Source: Eubacteriales bacterium (GTDB lineage Bacteria; Bacillota_A; Clostridia; Christensenellales; Aristaeellaceae). Taken from it: a DNA stretch of 8,303 nucleotides. This document shows positions 1-7,426 of this stretch, piece by piece; within the stretch, counting starts at the first letter, position 1; the number at the start of each line of letters is the position of its first letter. Both the position numbers and the translations under genes were made by a program. Below the pieces are notes generated by a model. That model had not been told where the DNA came from. It made no database searches and saw only the letters and a program-made list of their open reading frames with translations. The stretch covers positions 1 to 8,303 of the forward strand of contig JARKQO010000109.1 of assembly GCA_029974855.1 (NCBI GenBank), given 5' to 3'.

Positions 1-2176
<2,176 letters not shown>

Positions 2177-2181
2177 AGAGC

Positions 2182-3297
2182 TTACACCTCGATCAATTGG
2201 TATGCTGTGGTACCCATGCCCAGCTTTTGGGCGTGGTCCACCCCCACCCGCCAGTCGGTGGTGGGATGGGTATCCCGGAAGATGTCTCCGGTGCGGCGGT
2301 TTTGTTGGCTCAGGTAGCTGTCCGGCAAAGGCTCCATCCGGTTGCAGGCCTCGGTGCAGGCTTGGTCCAGGGCCACAGGGTCGGCGCTGGCGAAGATGCC
2401 TACGTCCGGGATGATGGGGGCGTCGTTCTCCCCATGGCAGTCGCAGAAGGGGGAGATGTCCATGGCGAAAACCACGTGGAACTGGGGCCGGTTTTGCACC
2501 ACCGCCAAAGCGTACTCCGAAATCTTCCGGCTTAGGGCGTCAAAGGAGCTGGGAAGGCCGCCGATGGCCCCGGTGTCCCGGCAGGCCCCCACGCAGCGGC
2601 CGCAGCCCACGCACAGGGCATGGTCGATGCGGGCCTTCTTGGGCTTCCTCTCCCCATGGAAAGAGATGGCCCCGTGGGCGCACTGCCTGGCGCACTTGCC
2701 GCAACCGATGCACGCCTCCTCGTCCACAGTGGGCTTGCCCTCGTTGTGCATGATCCGCTTTCCCTCCGCGGAGCCGCAGCCCATGCCCAGGTTTTTCAGC
2801 ACGCCGCCAATGCCCGTGCATTCGTGGGCCTTGAAGTGGGTCAGGGTCAGGATGGCCTCCGCGTCCATGATGACCCGGCCGATCCGCGCCTCCTGGAGCA
2901 GTTCGCCCCGGATGGGTACCGCCACGTCATCGTTGCCCATCAGCCCGTCGCCGATGAGCACATGGCAGCCCGTCTGGGTGGGGGAGAAGCCGTTCAGGTA
3001 GGCGGTGTCCAGATGCTCCAAAGCGTTGCGGCGGGTGCCCACGTACAGGGTGTTGCAGTCGGTTAGGAAGGGAAGGGCCCCCTTCTCCTTCAGGGCCTCC
3101 ACCACCACCCGGGCAAAGTTGGGGCGGATAAAGGCCAAATTGCCCATCTCCCCAAAGTGAATCTTCACGGCGGTGAACTTGCCCGCCAGGTCCATATCCA
3201 TCATCCCGGCCTTTTCCAGCAGCCTGCGAAGCTTTTGCAGCAGGTTCCTCTCCGGGGTGGTGCGAAAGCTGGTAAAATATACCTTTGCCTTATCCAT
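2182..3297 (-). CDS. DUF362 protein with a two-[4Fe-4S] ferredoxin insert
   Basis: This 371-residue protein belongs to the DUF362 family (N-terminal [19 protein letters not shown], then [11 protein letters not shown] and [25 protein letters not shown]). The biochemical role of the family is unsettled. About residues 190-240 carry a bacterial-type ferredoxin module with two complete CxxCxxCxxxC clusters, [11 protein letters not shown] and [11 protein letters not shown], so it probably binds two [4Fe-4S] clusters and moves electrons in the cytoplasm; I see no signal peptide or membrane segment. The frame stays open upstream to 3423, but ATG 3297 is preferred because AAGGAGGAG lies about 7 bases before it and the family homology begins with MDKAKVYF. 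It is the first gene of a unit with uvrA 5 bp downstream. No functional link to repair is known to me; the pairing may be only positional. Confidence 0.9.
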   Translation of the reverse strand: MDKAKVYFTSFRTTPERNLLQKLRRLLEKAGMMDMDLAGKFTAVKIHFGEMGNLAFIRPNFARVVVEALKEKGALPFLTDCNTLYVGTRRNALEHLDTAYLNGFSPTQTGCHVLIGDGLMGNDDVAVPIRGELLQEARIGRVIMDAEAILTLTHFKAHECTGIGGVLKNLGMGCGSAEGKRIMHNEGKPTVDEEACIGCGKCARQCAHGAISFHGERKPKKARIDHALCVGCGRCVGACRDTGAIGGLPSSFDALSRKISEYALAVVQNRPQFHVVFAMDISPFCDCHGENDAPIIPDVGIFASADPVALDQACTEACNRMEPLPDSYLSQQNRRTGDIFRDTHPTTDWRVGVDHAQKLGMGTTAYQLIEV

Positions 3298-3330
3298 GGA
3301 AACTCTCCTCCTTGGCCTTGGTGTGCGAAA

Positions 3331-3356
3331 GGAGCGCCGGGCTTTGGGCCCGCTCC
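3331..3356 (-). other. Stem-loop at the predicted 5' end of the DUF362 mRNA
   Basis: GGAGCG (3356-3351) and CGCTCC (3336-3331) are perfect complements. A shorter GGC/GCC inner stem closes a CCAAA loop, with a small CGG bulge on the 3' side. The hairpin begins almost exactly at the predicted transcription start. A 5'-terminal stem-loop of this sort could slow mRNA decay or be a regulator site. It has no T-tract, so it is not an intrinsic terminator. Confidence 0.4.
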
Positions 3357-3362
3357 CGTGGT

Positions 3363-3391
3363 ATGATAGCATAGCCGGCCCGCCCTTACAA
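3363..3391 (-). promoter_or_regulatory. Sigma-A-type promoter for the DUF362-uvrA unit
   Basis: On the minus strand a -35 box TTGTAA (3391-3386, 4/6 matches) is separated by exactly 17 bp from a -10 box TATCAT (3368-3363, 5/6). Transcription would begin near 3356, giving a leader of about 60 bases before ATG 3297. No other convincing promoter precedes uvrA, so uvrA probably depends on this one. I see no GAAC-N4-GTTC SOS box here. Confidence 0.6.
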
Positions 3392-3463
3392 GCGGGGATA
3401 CATGCGCCGGGCGGCCTCCACATATCCTAAGAACCGAAGGAACAGTCCAAAAGGAGGAAGGGT

Positions 3464-4495
3464 ATGGGGGAGTGGCGTTTTTTTGCCGGGGGCAATACGG
3501 CCCAGGGGTTCTTCTCCTGCTTTGGGCATATTTTGCCGGAGCCGGAGCAAAAGCGGATGTTCTACGTGAAGGGTGGGCCCGGCCTGGGCAAGAGCAGCCT
3601 GATGAAGCGGGTGGGGACGGCCCTGGAGGAGGCGGGCCATGAGGTGGAATACTTCCATTGCTCCTCCGACCCGGACAGCCTGGACGGGATCAGCGCCCCG
3701 GCCCTGGGGATAGCCATGGTGGACGCCACCGCGCCTCATATCCAGGACCCGGTGATCCCCGGGGCCAGGGATACCTTGCTGTCCTTGGGGGATTTTTTGG
3801 ACCAAAAGGCCCTGGTTCCCAGGCTGGGGGACATTCGCGGCCTGATGGGGGAGATATCCGGGAGATTCGCCCGCTGCTACCAATACCTGGGAGCCGCCGC
3901 CAAGGTGCGCCGGGCCGCCCGGAGGGGAGAGGAGGACCCGGAGCGGATCACCGTTTTGGCCCGGGAGCTCACCGAGCGGTACCTGCCCCTGCGGGGAGGC
4001 CGGGGGCGGCTGCGTACCCTCTTTGCCTCCGCCTTTACCCCCAAGGGGTACCTCAACCTGCTGCCCGCCATGACCATGGATACCGCCGTGGTACTGGAAT
4101 GCCCCTTTGGCCAGGAGGCGGACCGCCTGCTGCGGGCCCTGGGGGAGGCGGTCCTGTGCCGGGGGCTGGACGCGCTGGTCCTGCTGGACCCCCTGGAGCC
4201 CGCCCTGTGGCAGCACCTGCTGCTTCCGGCCCATTCGCTGCTGTTTACCGCCGGGGAACGGCCCGGGGCCCAGCAAACCCTTCCCCCGGAGGCCTACCTG
4301 ACCCTCCGGGACATTCCCGAAAAGGAGCAGAGCTTTGACCGCAACGCCTACGAGCTGCTGATTCAGCGGGCCGTGGAGCAGCTGAAGGCTGCCAAGGGGC
4401 TCCACGATGAGCTGGAGGCCCACTACATCCCCCGGATGGACTTTCTCCAGTGGGAGGTGATGCTGGCGAAGGTGAAGGCGGAGATCGGGGTGTAG
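3464..4495 (+). CDS. PRK06851-like P-loop ATPase with degenerate second P-loop
   Basis: This 343-residue soluble protein resembles the PRK06851 group of Firmicutes, which as I recall it consists of two tandem P-loop NTPase halves of unknown function. The N-terminal half is well kept: the FFAGGNTAQGF opening, Walker A GGPGLGKSS (37-45), FHCSSDPDSLDG (65-75), and DATAPHIQDPVIPGARD (88-103). The second half starts at LFASAFTPKGYLNLL (187-200) and ends in the typical KGLHDELEAHYIPRMDF segment (311-327). Where a second GxPGTGKST loop is expected, it reads LECPFGQEADRLL (211-223), with no lysine or GK[ST]. Only the first site therefore looks able to bind nucleotide in the usual way. ATG 3464 is supported by AAAAGGAGG six bases upstream. 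I found no good -35/-10 pair for it in the 166-bp divergent gap. It is monocistronic as far as visible. The family is assigned from memory of its conserved segments; the function is unknown. Confidence 0.8.
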   Translation: MGEWRFFAGGNTAQGFFSCFGHILPEPEQKRMFYVKGGPGLGKSSLMKRVGTALEEAGHEVEYFHCSSDPDSLDGISAPALGIAMVDATAPHIQDPVIPGARDTLLSLGDFLDQKALVPRLGDIRGLMGEISGRFARCYQYLGAAAKVRRAARRGEEDPERITVLARELTERYLPLRGGRGRLRTLFASAFTPKGYLNLLPAMTMDTAVVLECPFGQEADRLLRALGEAVLCRGLDALVLLDPLEPALWQHLLLPAHSLLFTAGERPGAQQTLPPEAYLTLRDIPEKEQSFDRNAYELLIQRAVEQLKAAKGLHDELEAHYIPRMDFLQWEVMLAKVKAEIGV

Positions 4496-4532
4496 GGGGG
4501 GGGAGGACGACGGGGGACGAGGGGGGAGGATA
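4495..4532 (+). other. G-rich tract directly after the ATPase gene
   Basis: Starting at the last base of the TAG stop, the plus strand carries G runs of 9, 5 and 6 separated by short A/C-containing spacers, plus GG pairs. The strong strand asymmetry could allow a G-quadruplex in the 3' UTR of the upstream gene or in the DNA. Expansion or polymerase slippage in the G9 run is also possible. No gene is present. Confidence 0.45.
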
Positions 4533-4534
4533 CG

Positions 4535-4665
4535 TTGGGGCTCTGCCCCAAACCTCGCCAAAGGGATACATCCCTTTGGAATCCCGCTTTTGACCGCGCG
4601 CAGCGCGGTCAATGATGGGTCCAGGGATGAAATCCCTGGTGGGGTCCTAGGGGTGAAACCCCTAG
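4535..4665. repeat. Cluster of five consecutive intergenic hairpins
   Basis: Five perfect inverted repeats follow one another in 131 bp. They are TTGGGGC-TCT-GCCCCAA (4535-4551), CCAAAGGGA-TACA-TCCCTTTGG (4558-4579), a 10-bp stem TTGACCGCGC with GCA loop (4590-4612), CCAGGGAT-GAA-ATCCCTGG (4621-4639), and CTAGGGGT-GAA-ACCCCTAG (4647-4665). The last two also form a direct repeat of about 25 bp beginning GGGTCC, with compensating A:T to G:C changes in their stems. The cluster fills the gap between convergent genes and would sit in both 3' UTRs. No stem is followed by a T-tract on either strand, so these are not ordinary intrinsic terminators, although they could still block readthrough or protect 3' ends. 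They look like modular REP-type extragenic repeats. This cluster and the G-rich tract account for the non-coding stretch 4496-4675. Confidence 0.8.
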
Positions 4666-4675
4666 CGTACCCCTA

Positions 4676-5557
4676 TTAAATAAAACGTTCCAGTTCCGGT
4701 GGAAGGCGACTTTCTAAGAGAATATTTTCCCCGGTCATGGGATGGGTCAAGGCCAGGCGGTGGCTGTGGAGGGCGAAGCGCCCGGGCAGAGCCGGGTCCT
4801 CCCGGCCATAGAGGAAATCCCCCAGAATGGGGCAGCCCAGCCAGGCCAGGTGCACCCGGATCTGGTGAGTGCGGCCCGTGCCCAGGCGCAGCAGCAGCAG
4901 GCTTCGTTCCTGGGCGGTTTTTAGCAACCGATACCGGGTCAGGGCGGGCTTGCCCTCCGGGGATACCATCCGGCGGACGGTGGCCCCCGGGGCCTTGGCG
5001 ATGGGTTGGTCGATCACCCCTTCCTGTTGGGGCGGCATGCCCTGGCACAGGGCCAGGTATTCCCGCCGGAAGCCTTGGGTATGGAGCAGGGCCTGGAGGC
5101 GCTGTTGCACATGAGGGTTCAGGGCCACGGCCATGAGCCCGCTGGTGCCCTTGTCCAGCCGGTTCACCGGATGGTACACAAAGTCCTCGGGGCAGCTTAG
5201 GTAGGAAAACAGGGCGTTCTCCAAGGTGAGGCCCCCCTCCTGCCGGGAGGCCACCGAGGGCAAAGGCGCGGGCTTGTCCACCACCAGCAGGCCGTCCTTG
5301 TGGTAGGGTACCTGAAGGGCCAGGGGATAGGGGGCCAAGGGGTGGGCGGGCCCCTCCGGGAAGCGCACCAGCAGCAGTTGTCCCCCCTGGACCCGGGCGT
5401 CCGCGTGGACAGGCACCCCGTCCAGCAGCAGCTGTCCCTGGAATTTAGCCCGCTTGAACTGGCTGTAGCTCATAGCCAGGGGGCCCAAAGCCACCCGCCG
5501 CAGAAGCTGGCCCTCCCAGGAAGGCTCGATCAGAAGCGATAATTCTGTGATAGGCAT
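4676..5557 (-). CDS. RluA-family pseudouridine synthase
   Basis: This enzyme isomerises specific uridines in rRNA or tRNA to pseudouridine. The 293-residue protein has an N-terminal S4-like segment (about 8-65, MSYSQFKRAKFQGQLLLDGVPV), then the RluA catalytic domain. Visible landmarks are DGLLVVDKPAPLPS (88-101), the motif VNRLDKGTSGL (131-141) with D135 as the expected catalytic aspartate, and RLGTGRTHQIRVHLAWLG (224-241) followed by CPILGDFLYG. Which RNA position it modifies (RluA, RluC or RluD type) cannot be told from sequence alone. The frame stays open upstream to 5878, but that would run through the promoter. ATG 5557 matches the family N-terminus. Its ribosome binding site is odd: AGGGGGG lies directly against the ATG with only 0-1 base of spacing, so initiation may be weak or another start may be used. 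It is convergent with the PRK06851-like gene and divergent from the ECF operon. Confidence 0.92.
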   Translation of the reverse strand: MPITELSLLIEPSWEGQLLRRVALGPLAMSYSQFKRAKFQGQLLLDGVPVHADARVQGGQLLLVRFPEGPAHPLAPYPLALQVPYHKDGLLVVDKPAPLPSVASRQEGGLTLENALFSYLSCPEDFVYHPVNRLDKGTSGLMAVALNPHVQQRLQALLHTQGFRREYLALCQGMPPQQEGVIDQPIAKAPGATVRRMVSPEGKPALTRYRLLKTAQERSLLLLRLGTGRTHQIRVHLAWLGCPILGDFLYGREDPALPGRFALHSHRLALTHPMTGENILLESRLPPELERFI

Positions 5558-5584
5558 CCCCCCTGTCCCGGTTGGCGTTGGCTT

Positions 5585-5613
5585 ATTGTAGCACATATGT
5601 TCGCATATTGCAA
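5585..5613 (-). promoter_or_regulatory. Promoter of the pseudouridine synthase gene
   Basis: On the minus strand, TTGCAA (5613-5608, 4/6) and TACAAT (5590-5585, 5/6) are separated by exactly 17 bp. Transcription would start about 20 bases before ATG 5557, leaving a short leader. The spacer contains a palindromic ATATG-CGAA-CATAT sequence and the LexA-box-like site listed separately. Confidence 0.7.
5590..5603 (-). promoter_or_regulatory. Candidate LexA (SOS) box in the promoter spacer
   Basis: Read on the minus strand, CGAACATATGTGCT agrees with the Bacillus LexA/DinR consensus CGAACRNRYGTTYC at 12 of 14 positions. The core is GAAC-N4-GTGC, one base away from GAAC-N4-GTTC. It lies between the -35 and -10 boxes, where bound LexA would block RNA polymerase. 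The right half-site is imperfect, and pseudouridine synthases are not standard SOS genes, so this is tentative. Confidence 0.3.
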
Positions 5614-5622
5614 GGAAGATTT

Positions 5623-5655
5623 TGGAGCCGGGCGGTTTACAAAACCCCGGCTCCA
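5623..5655. promoter_or_regulatory. Large dyad over the ECF-operon -35 box (operator-like)
   Basis: TGGAGCCGG (5623-5631) pairs with CCGGCTCCA (5647-5655). Inside it GGTTT (5634-5638) pairs with AAACC (5642-5646) around an ACA centre, leaving a GC bulge. The plus-strand -35 box TTTACA (5636-5641) sits at the centre, and the minus-strand promoter begins about 10 bp away. The position between two divergent promoters fits an operator, or a cruciform-prone site. No T-tract follows it on either strand, so a terminator is unlikely. Confidence 0.45.
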
Positions 5656-5664
5656 TGCTATCAT
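5636..5664 (+). promoter_or_regulatory. Promoter of the ECF S-component operon
   Basis: TTTACA (5636-5641, 5/6) and TATCAT (5659-5664, 5/6) are spaced by exactly 17 bp, and a start near A5671 is expected. This leaves a leader of about 90 bases before the first gene, which contains extended complementary segments. It is the only convincing promoter seen before the four-gene plus-strand operon. Confidence 0.65.
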
Positions 5665-5668
5665 AGGG

Positions 5669-5759
5669 CCATCGCAGCCTTTGGTGGATGTCATGAAGGC
5701 ATCTTCCCCTTATGAAAAGGGGCGGAGGGCGCAAACATGACAACGCGAAAGGACGATGG
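5669..5759 (+). promoter_or_regulatory. Structured 5' leader that pairs away the ribosome binding site
   Basis: Four nested helices can be drawn. P1 is CCATCG (5669-5674) with CGATGG (5754-5759). P2 is CCTTT (5678-5682) with AAAGG (5748-5752). P3 is TGTCATG (5689-5695) with CATGACA (5736-5742). P4 is CCCCTT (5706-5711) with AAGGGG (5717-5722). The P2 right arm is the Shine-Dalgarno of the ECF gene (AAAGGA, 9 bases before ATG 5763), so the fold would hide it. Internal loops of 5-6 bases flank P2/P3, and a purine-rich loop lies between P3 and P4. The layout suits a translation-controlling riboswitch, a protein-binding leader or a thermosensor. I looked for hallmark elements of TPP, THF, FMN, cobalamin, preQ1, purine and ZTP riboswitches and saw none. 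If transcription starts at A5671, P1 loses its two outer pairs. Confidence 0.5.
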
Positions 5760-5762
5760 AGA

Positions 5763-6320
5763 ATGAAAAAAACCGATGTGACCCGCTTGACCCTGGCGGC
5801 GCTGTTTGTGGCGCTGGGCTTGGTACTTCCCTTTGTGACCGGGCAGATTCCCGAAATTGGCAGCATGCTGCTGCCCATGCACCTGCCGGCGCTGTTGTGC
5901 GGCTTTGTATGCGGCTGGCCCTATGGCCTGGCGGTGGGCTTTGTGACCCCGCTGCTAAGGAGCCTGCTGTTTGGCATGCCCCCCCTGATGCCCACAGCCA
6001 TCGCCATGGCCTTTGAGCTGGCGGCCTACGGGGCCCTGGCGGGGCTGCTCTACGCCAGGCTGCCTAGGAGCCGGGCCAATGTTTTCGTGAGCCTGGCGGG
6101 GGCCATGCTGGCGGGCAGGGTGGTATGGGGCCTGGTGAGCTGGGCGTTGTACGGGCTCATTCTGGCGAAGCCCTTCACCCTGTCCCTGTTCTTTGCGGGG
6201 GCTTTTGTGAAGGCCTGGCCGGGGATCGTGGCCCAGCTGATTTTGGTGCCCCTGATTGTCCTGGCCCTGGAGAGGGCAAGGCTGCTCCCCCTGGGGGGCA
6301 GGCAAAGCGCCAAAGCGTAA
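5763..6320 (+). CDS. ECF transporter S component (vitamin-type substrate-binding membrane subunit)
   Basis: S components bind a scavenged micronutrient in the membrane and dock onto a shared EcfA-A'-T energising module. That module is not encoded in this window, which fits a group II ECF system. The 185-residue protein has about six hydrophobic helices (roughly 8-27, 37-58, 58-72, 76-98, 107-133, 138-170). It shows the pattern LPMHLPALLCGFVCG...GLAVGFVTPLLRSLLFGMPPLMPTAIAMAFELAAYG, which I associate with a COG4684-like S-component family. Substrate is not decidable here; pantothenate, folate or nucleoside-type ligands are possibilities only. ATG 5763 is chosen over the in-frame ATG 5712 because membrane homology begins at MKKTDVTRLTL and AAAGGA lies nine bases upstream. 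The gene follows the structured leader and is 9 bp from the kinase gene, so import followed by phosphorylation is a reasonable inference. Confidence 0.8.
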   Translation: MKKTDVTRLTLAALFVALGLVLPFVTGQIPEIGSMLLPMHLPALLCGFVCGWPYGLAVGFVTPLLRSLLFGMPPLMPTAIAMAFELAAYGALAGLLYARLPRSRANVFVSLAGAMLAGRVVWGLVSWALYGLILAKPFTLSLFFAGAFVKAWPGIVAQLILVPLIVLALERARLLPLGGRQSAKA

Positions 6321-6329
6321 AGAGAGAGC

Positions 6330-7424
6330 ATGAACCAAGCGATTTTGAAAAATCGATTGGGGGAAACCCCTTCCCTGGACATTGTGGACGCGGTCAAGCT
6401 CGTGTACCAAAGCGAGTTTGGCTGCGGCCATTTCTTGGCGTCCCAGGAGGAATGCGCCGGCCGCATCGCCCGGGAGCTGGAGCAGACCCGGCCCCTGGCG
6501 GATGCCCCCGCATTTACGGACCTGGGGCATGGGCTGTGCCGCCTGAATTTGCGCTGCCCCGGGGTGCGGGCGTTGCCCCCTGGTCTCCTGGCCCGGATGA
6601 TGCACCATACCGCCCGGGAGGCCACGGGCAGCCTGGAGGGCTTTCTGGAAAAGCTGGAGACCCTCCGGGCCCTGTGCCGGGCAGGGGAGCTGCCCTTTTC
6701 CCTGTCTGAGCTGGAAGGTTATTTGACAGCATACGCCCGGGAGGGATACCCACCGGTGAGCCACAGCCCCCGGTACCGGGCCGCCTATGGCCCCGCTTAC
6801 CGGGTGGTGCACCGGCTCTACGGCCTGGCCCTGCCGGTGATCCAGGGGGTGGAGGAACGGCTGGGCCGGGAGGGCCGGGCCTTGGTGGCGATGGACGGGG
6901 ACTGCGGTAGCGGCAAGACCACCTTGGCCCGGGCCCTGGCGGCCCTGTGGGATGCACCCATCGTGCCTATGGACGATTTCTTTTTGCCGCCCTCTCTGCG
7001 CACCCCGGAACGCCTGGGAACCCCCGGGGGCAATGTGGATTACGAGCGGTTTGTCCGGGAGGTTTTGGGAGGGTTGCTGGCCCAGGCCGAGGTCCGGGCG
7101 GTAGCAGAGCAACCCTTTGTGTATCAGGCCTACAATTGCCAAACCGGAACCCTCACCCCCAAGGAGGTTCCCCCCAGCCCCGTGACCCTCATCGAGGGCA
7201 GCTACAGCCATCACCCGGCCTTTGACCAGGCCTACCGGCAGCTCAACGCCCTGCGGGTTTTCGTCTCCCTGCCGGAAGAGGAGCAACTGCGCCGCCTGGC
7301 AGCTCGGAACCCCGCGCTGTTGCCCCGGTTTCAGCGGGAATGGATTCCCCTTGAAAAAGCGTACTTTCAGGCTTATGATATCCAGGGGAGGGCGGACATC
7401 GCCCTGTGCACCCAGGAGGGATGA
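6330..7424 (+). CDS. Two-domain protein: unknown N-terminal domain plus uridine-kinase-like P-loop kinase
   Basis: Residues about 185-360 form a uridine kinase / type I pantothenate kinase-like P-loop domain. It shows Walker A GDCGSGKTT (190-198), PMDDFFLP (213-220) with likely catalytic or Mg-binding aspartates, GGNVDYERF (233-241), IEGSYSHHP (288-296), arginine-rich LRRLAARN (320-327) as the lid region, and REWIPLEKAYF (336-346). Residues 1-170 form a separate soluble domain with QSEFGCGHF (27-35), GHGLCRLNL (67-75) and GYPPVSHSPRYR (139-150). I believe this occurs in other clostridial proteins but know no function for it. The substrate is unknown; in this kinase superfamily it could be a nucleoside, pantothenate or a nucleoside-like vitamin. 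The upstream ECF S component makes trapping of an imported compound plausible. The ribosome binding site is weak (AGAGAGAG), so translation may depend on the gene 9 bp upstream. The 3' end carries the AGGAGG of the next gene. Confidence 0.82.
   Translation: MNQAILKNRLGETPSLDIVDAVKLVYQSEFGCGHFLASQEECAGRIARELEQTRPLADAPAFTDLGHGLCRLNLRCPGVRALPPGLLARMMHHTAREATGSLEGFLEKLETLRALCRAGELPFSLSELEGYLTAYAREGYPPVSHSPRYRAAYGPAYRVVHRLYGLALPVIQGVEERLGREGRALVAMDGDCGSGKTTLARALAALWDAPIVPMDDFFLPPSLRTPERLGTPGGNVDYERFVREVLGGLLAQAEVRAVAEQPFVYQAYNCQTGTLTPKEVPPSPVTLIEGSYSHHPAFDQAYRQLNALRVFVSLPEEEQLRRLAARNPALLPRFQREWIPLEKAYFQAYDIQGRADIALCTQEG
7414..7420 (+). promoter_or_regulatory. Ribosome binding site that fixes the DUF3842 start
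   Basis: AGGAGGG lies inside the last codons of the kinase gene. Three in-frame ATGs compete (7406, 7421, 7427). Only 7427 has correct spacing (7 bases from AGGAGG) and gives the family N-terminus MKLLVIDGQGGG. ATG 7421 is only one base from AGGAGG, and 7406 lies upstream of it. Confidence 0.7.
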
Positions 7425-7426
7425 AG

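Noticed and set aside
3386..4612. 408-codon open frame on the minus strand
   Set aside because: It lies opposite the PRK06851-like gene. Its composition is Pro/Gly/Gln-rich and it runs through intergenic hairpins, so it is a shadow frame.
4535..4665. Intrinsic terminators for the convergent genes
   Set aside because: None of the five stems is followed by a T-tract on either strand, so canonical Rho-independent termination is not supported.
5669..5759. Known riboswitch (TPP, THF, FMN, cobalamin, preQ1, purine, ZTP)
   Set aside because: I looked by eye for the hallmark core sequences of these classes and did not find them. A covariance-model search is still needed.
5712..5762. Upstream in-frame ATG (5712) for the S component
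   Set aside because: It adds a charged, non-homologous stretch, lies in the P4 loop of the leader, and is poorly placed for initiation compared with ATG 5763.
5558..5878. N-terminal extension of the pseudouridine synthase to codon 5878
   Set aside because: The extension would translate through the promoter and the dyad and has no family homology. ATG 5557 gives the expected N-terminus.
5955..7286. 443-codon open frame on the minus strand
   Set aside because: It is antisense to both the S component and the kinase, crosses their boundary, and is rich in Gln/Gly/Pro with no recognisable domain.
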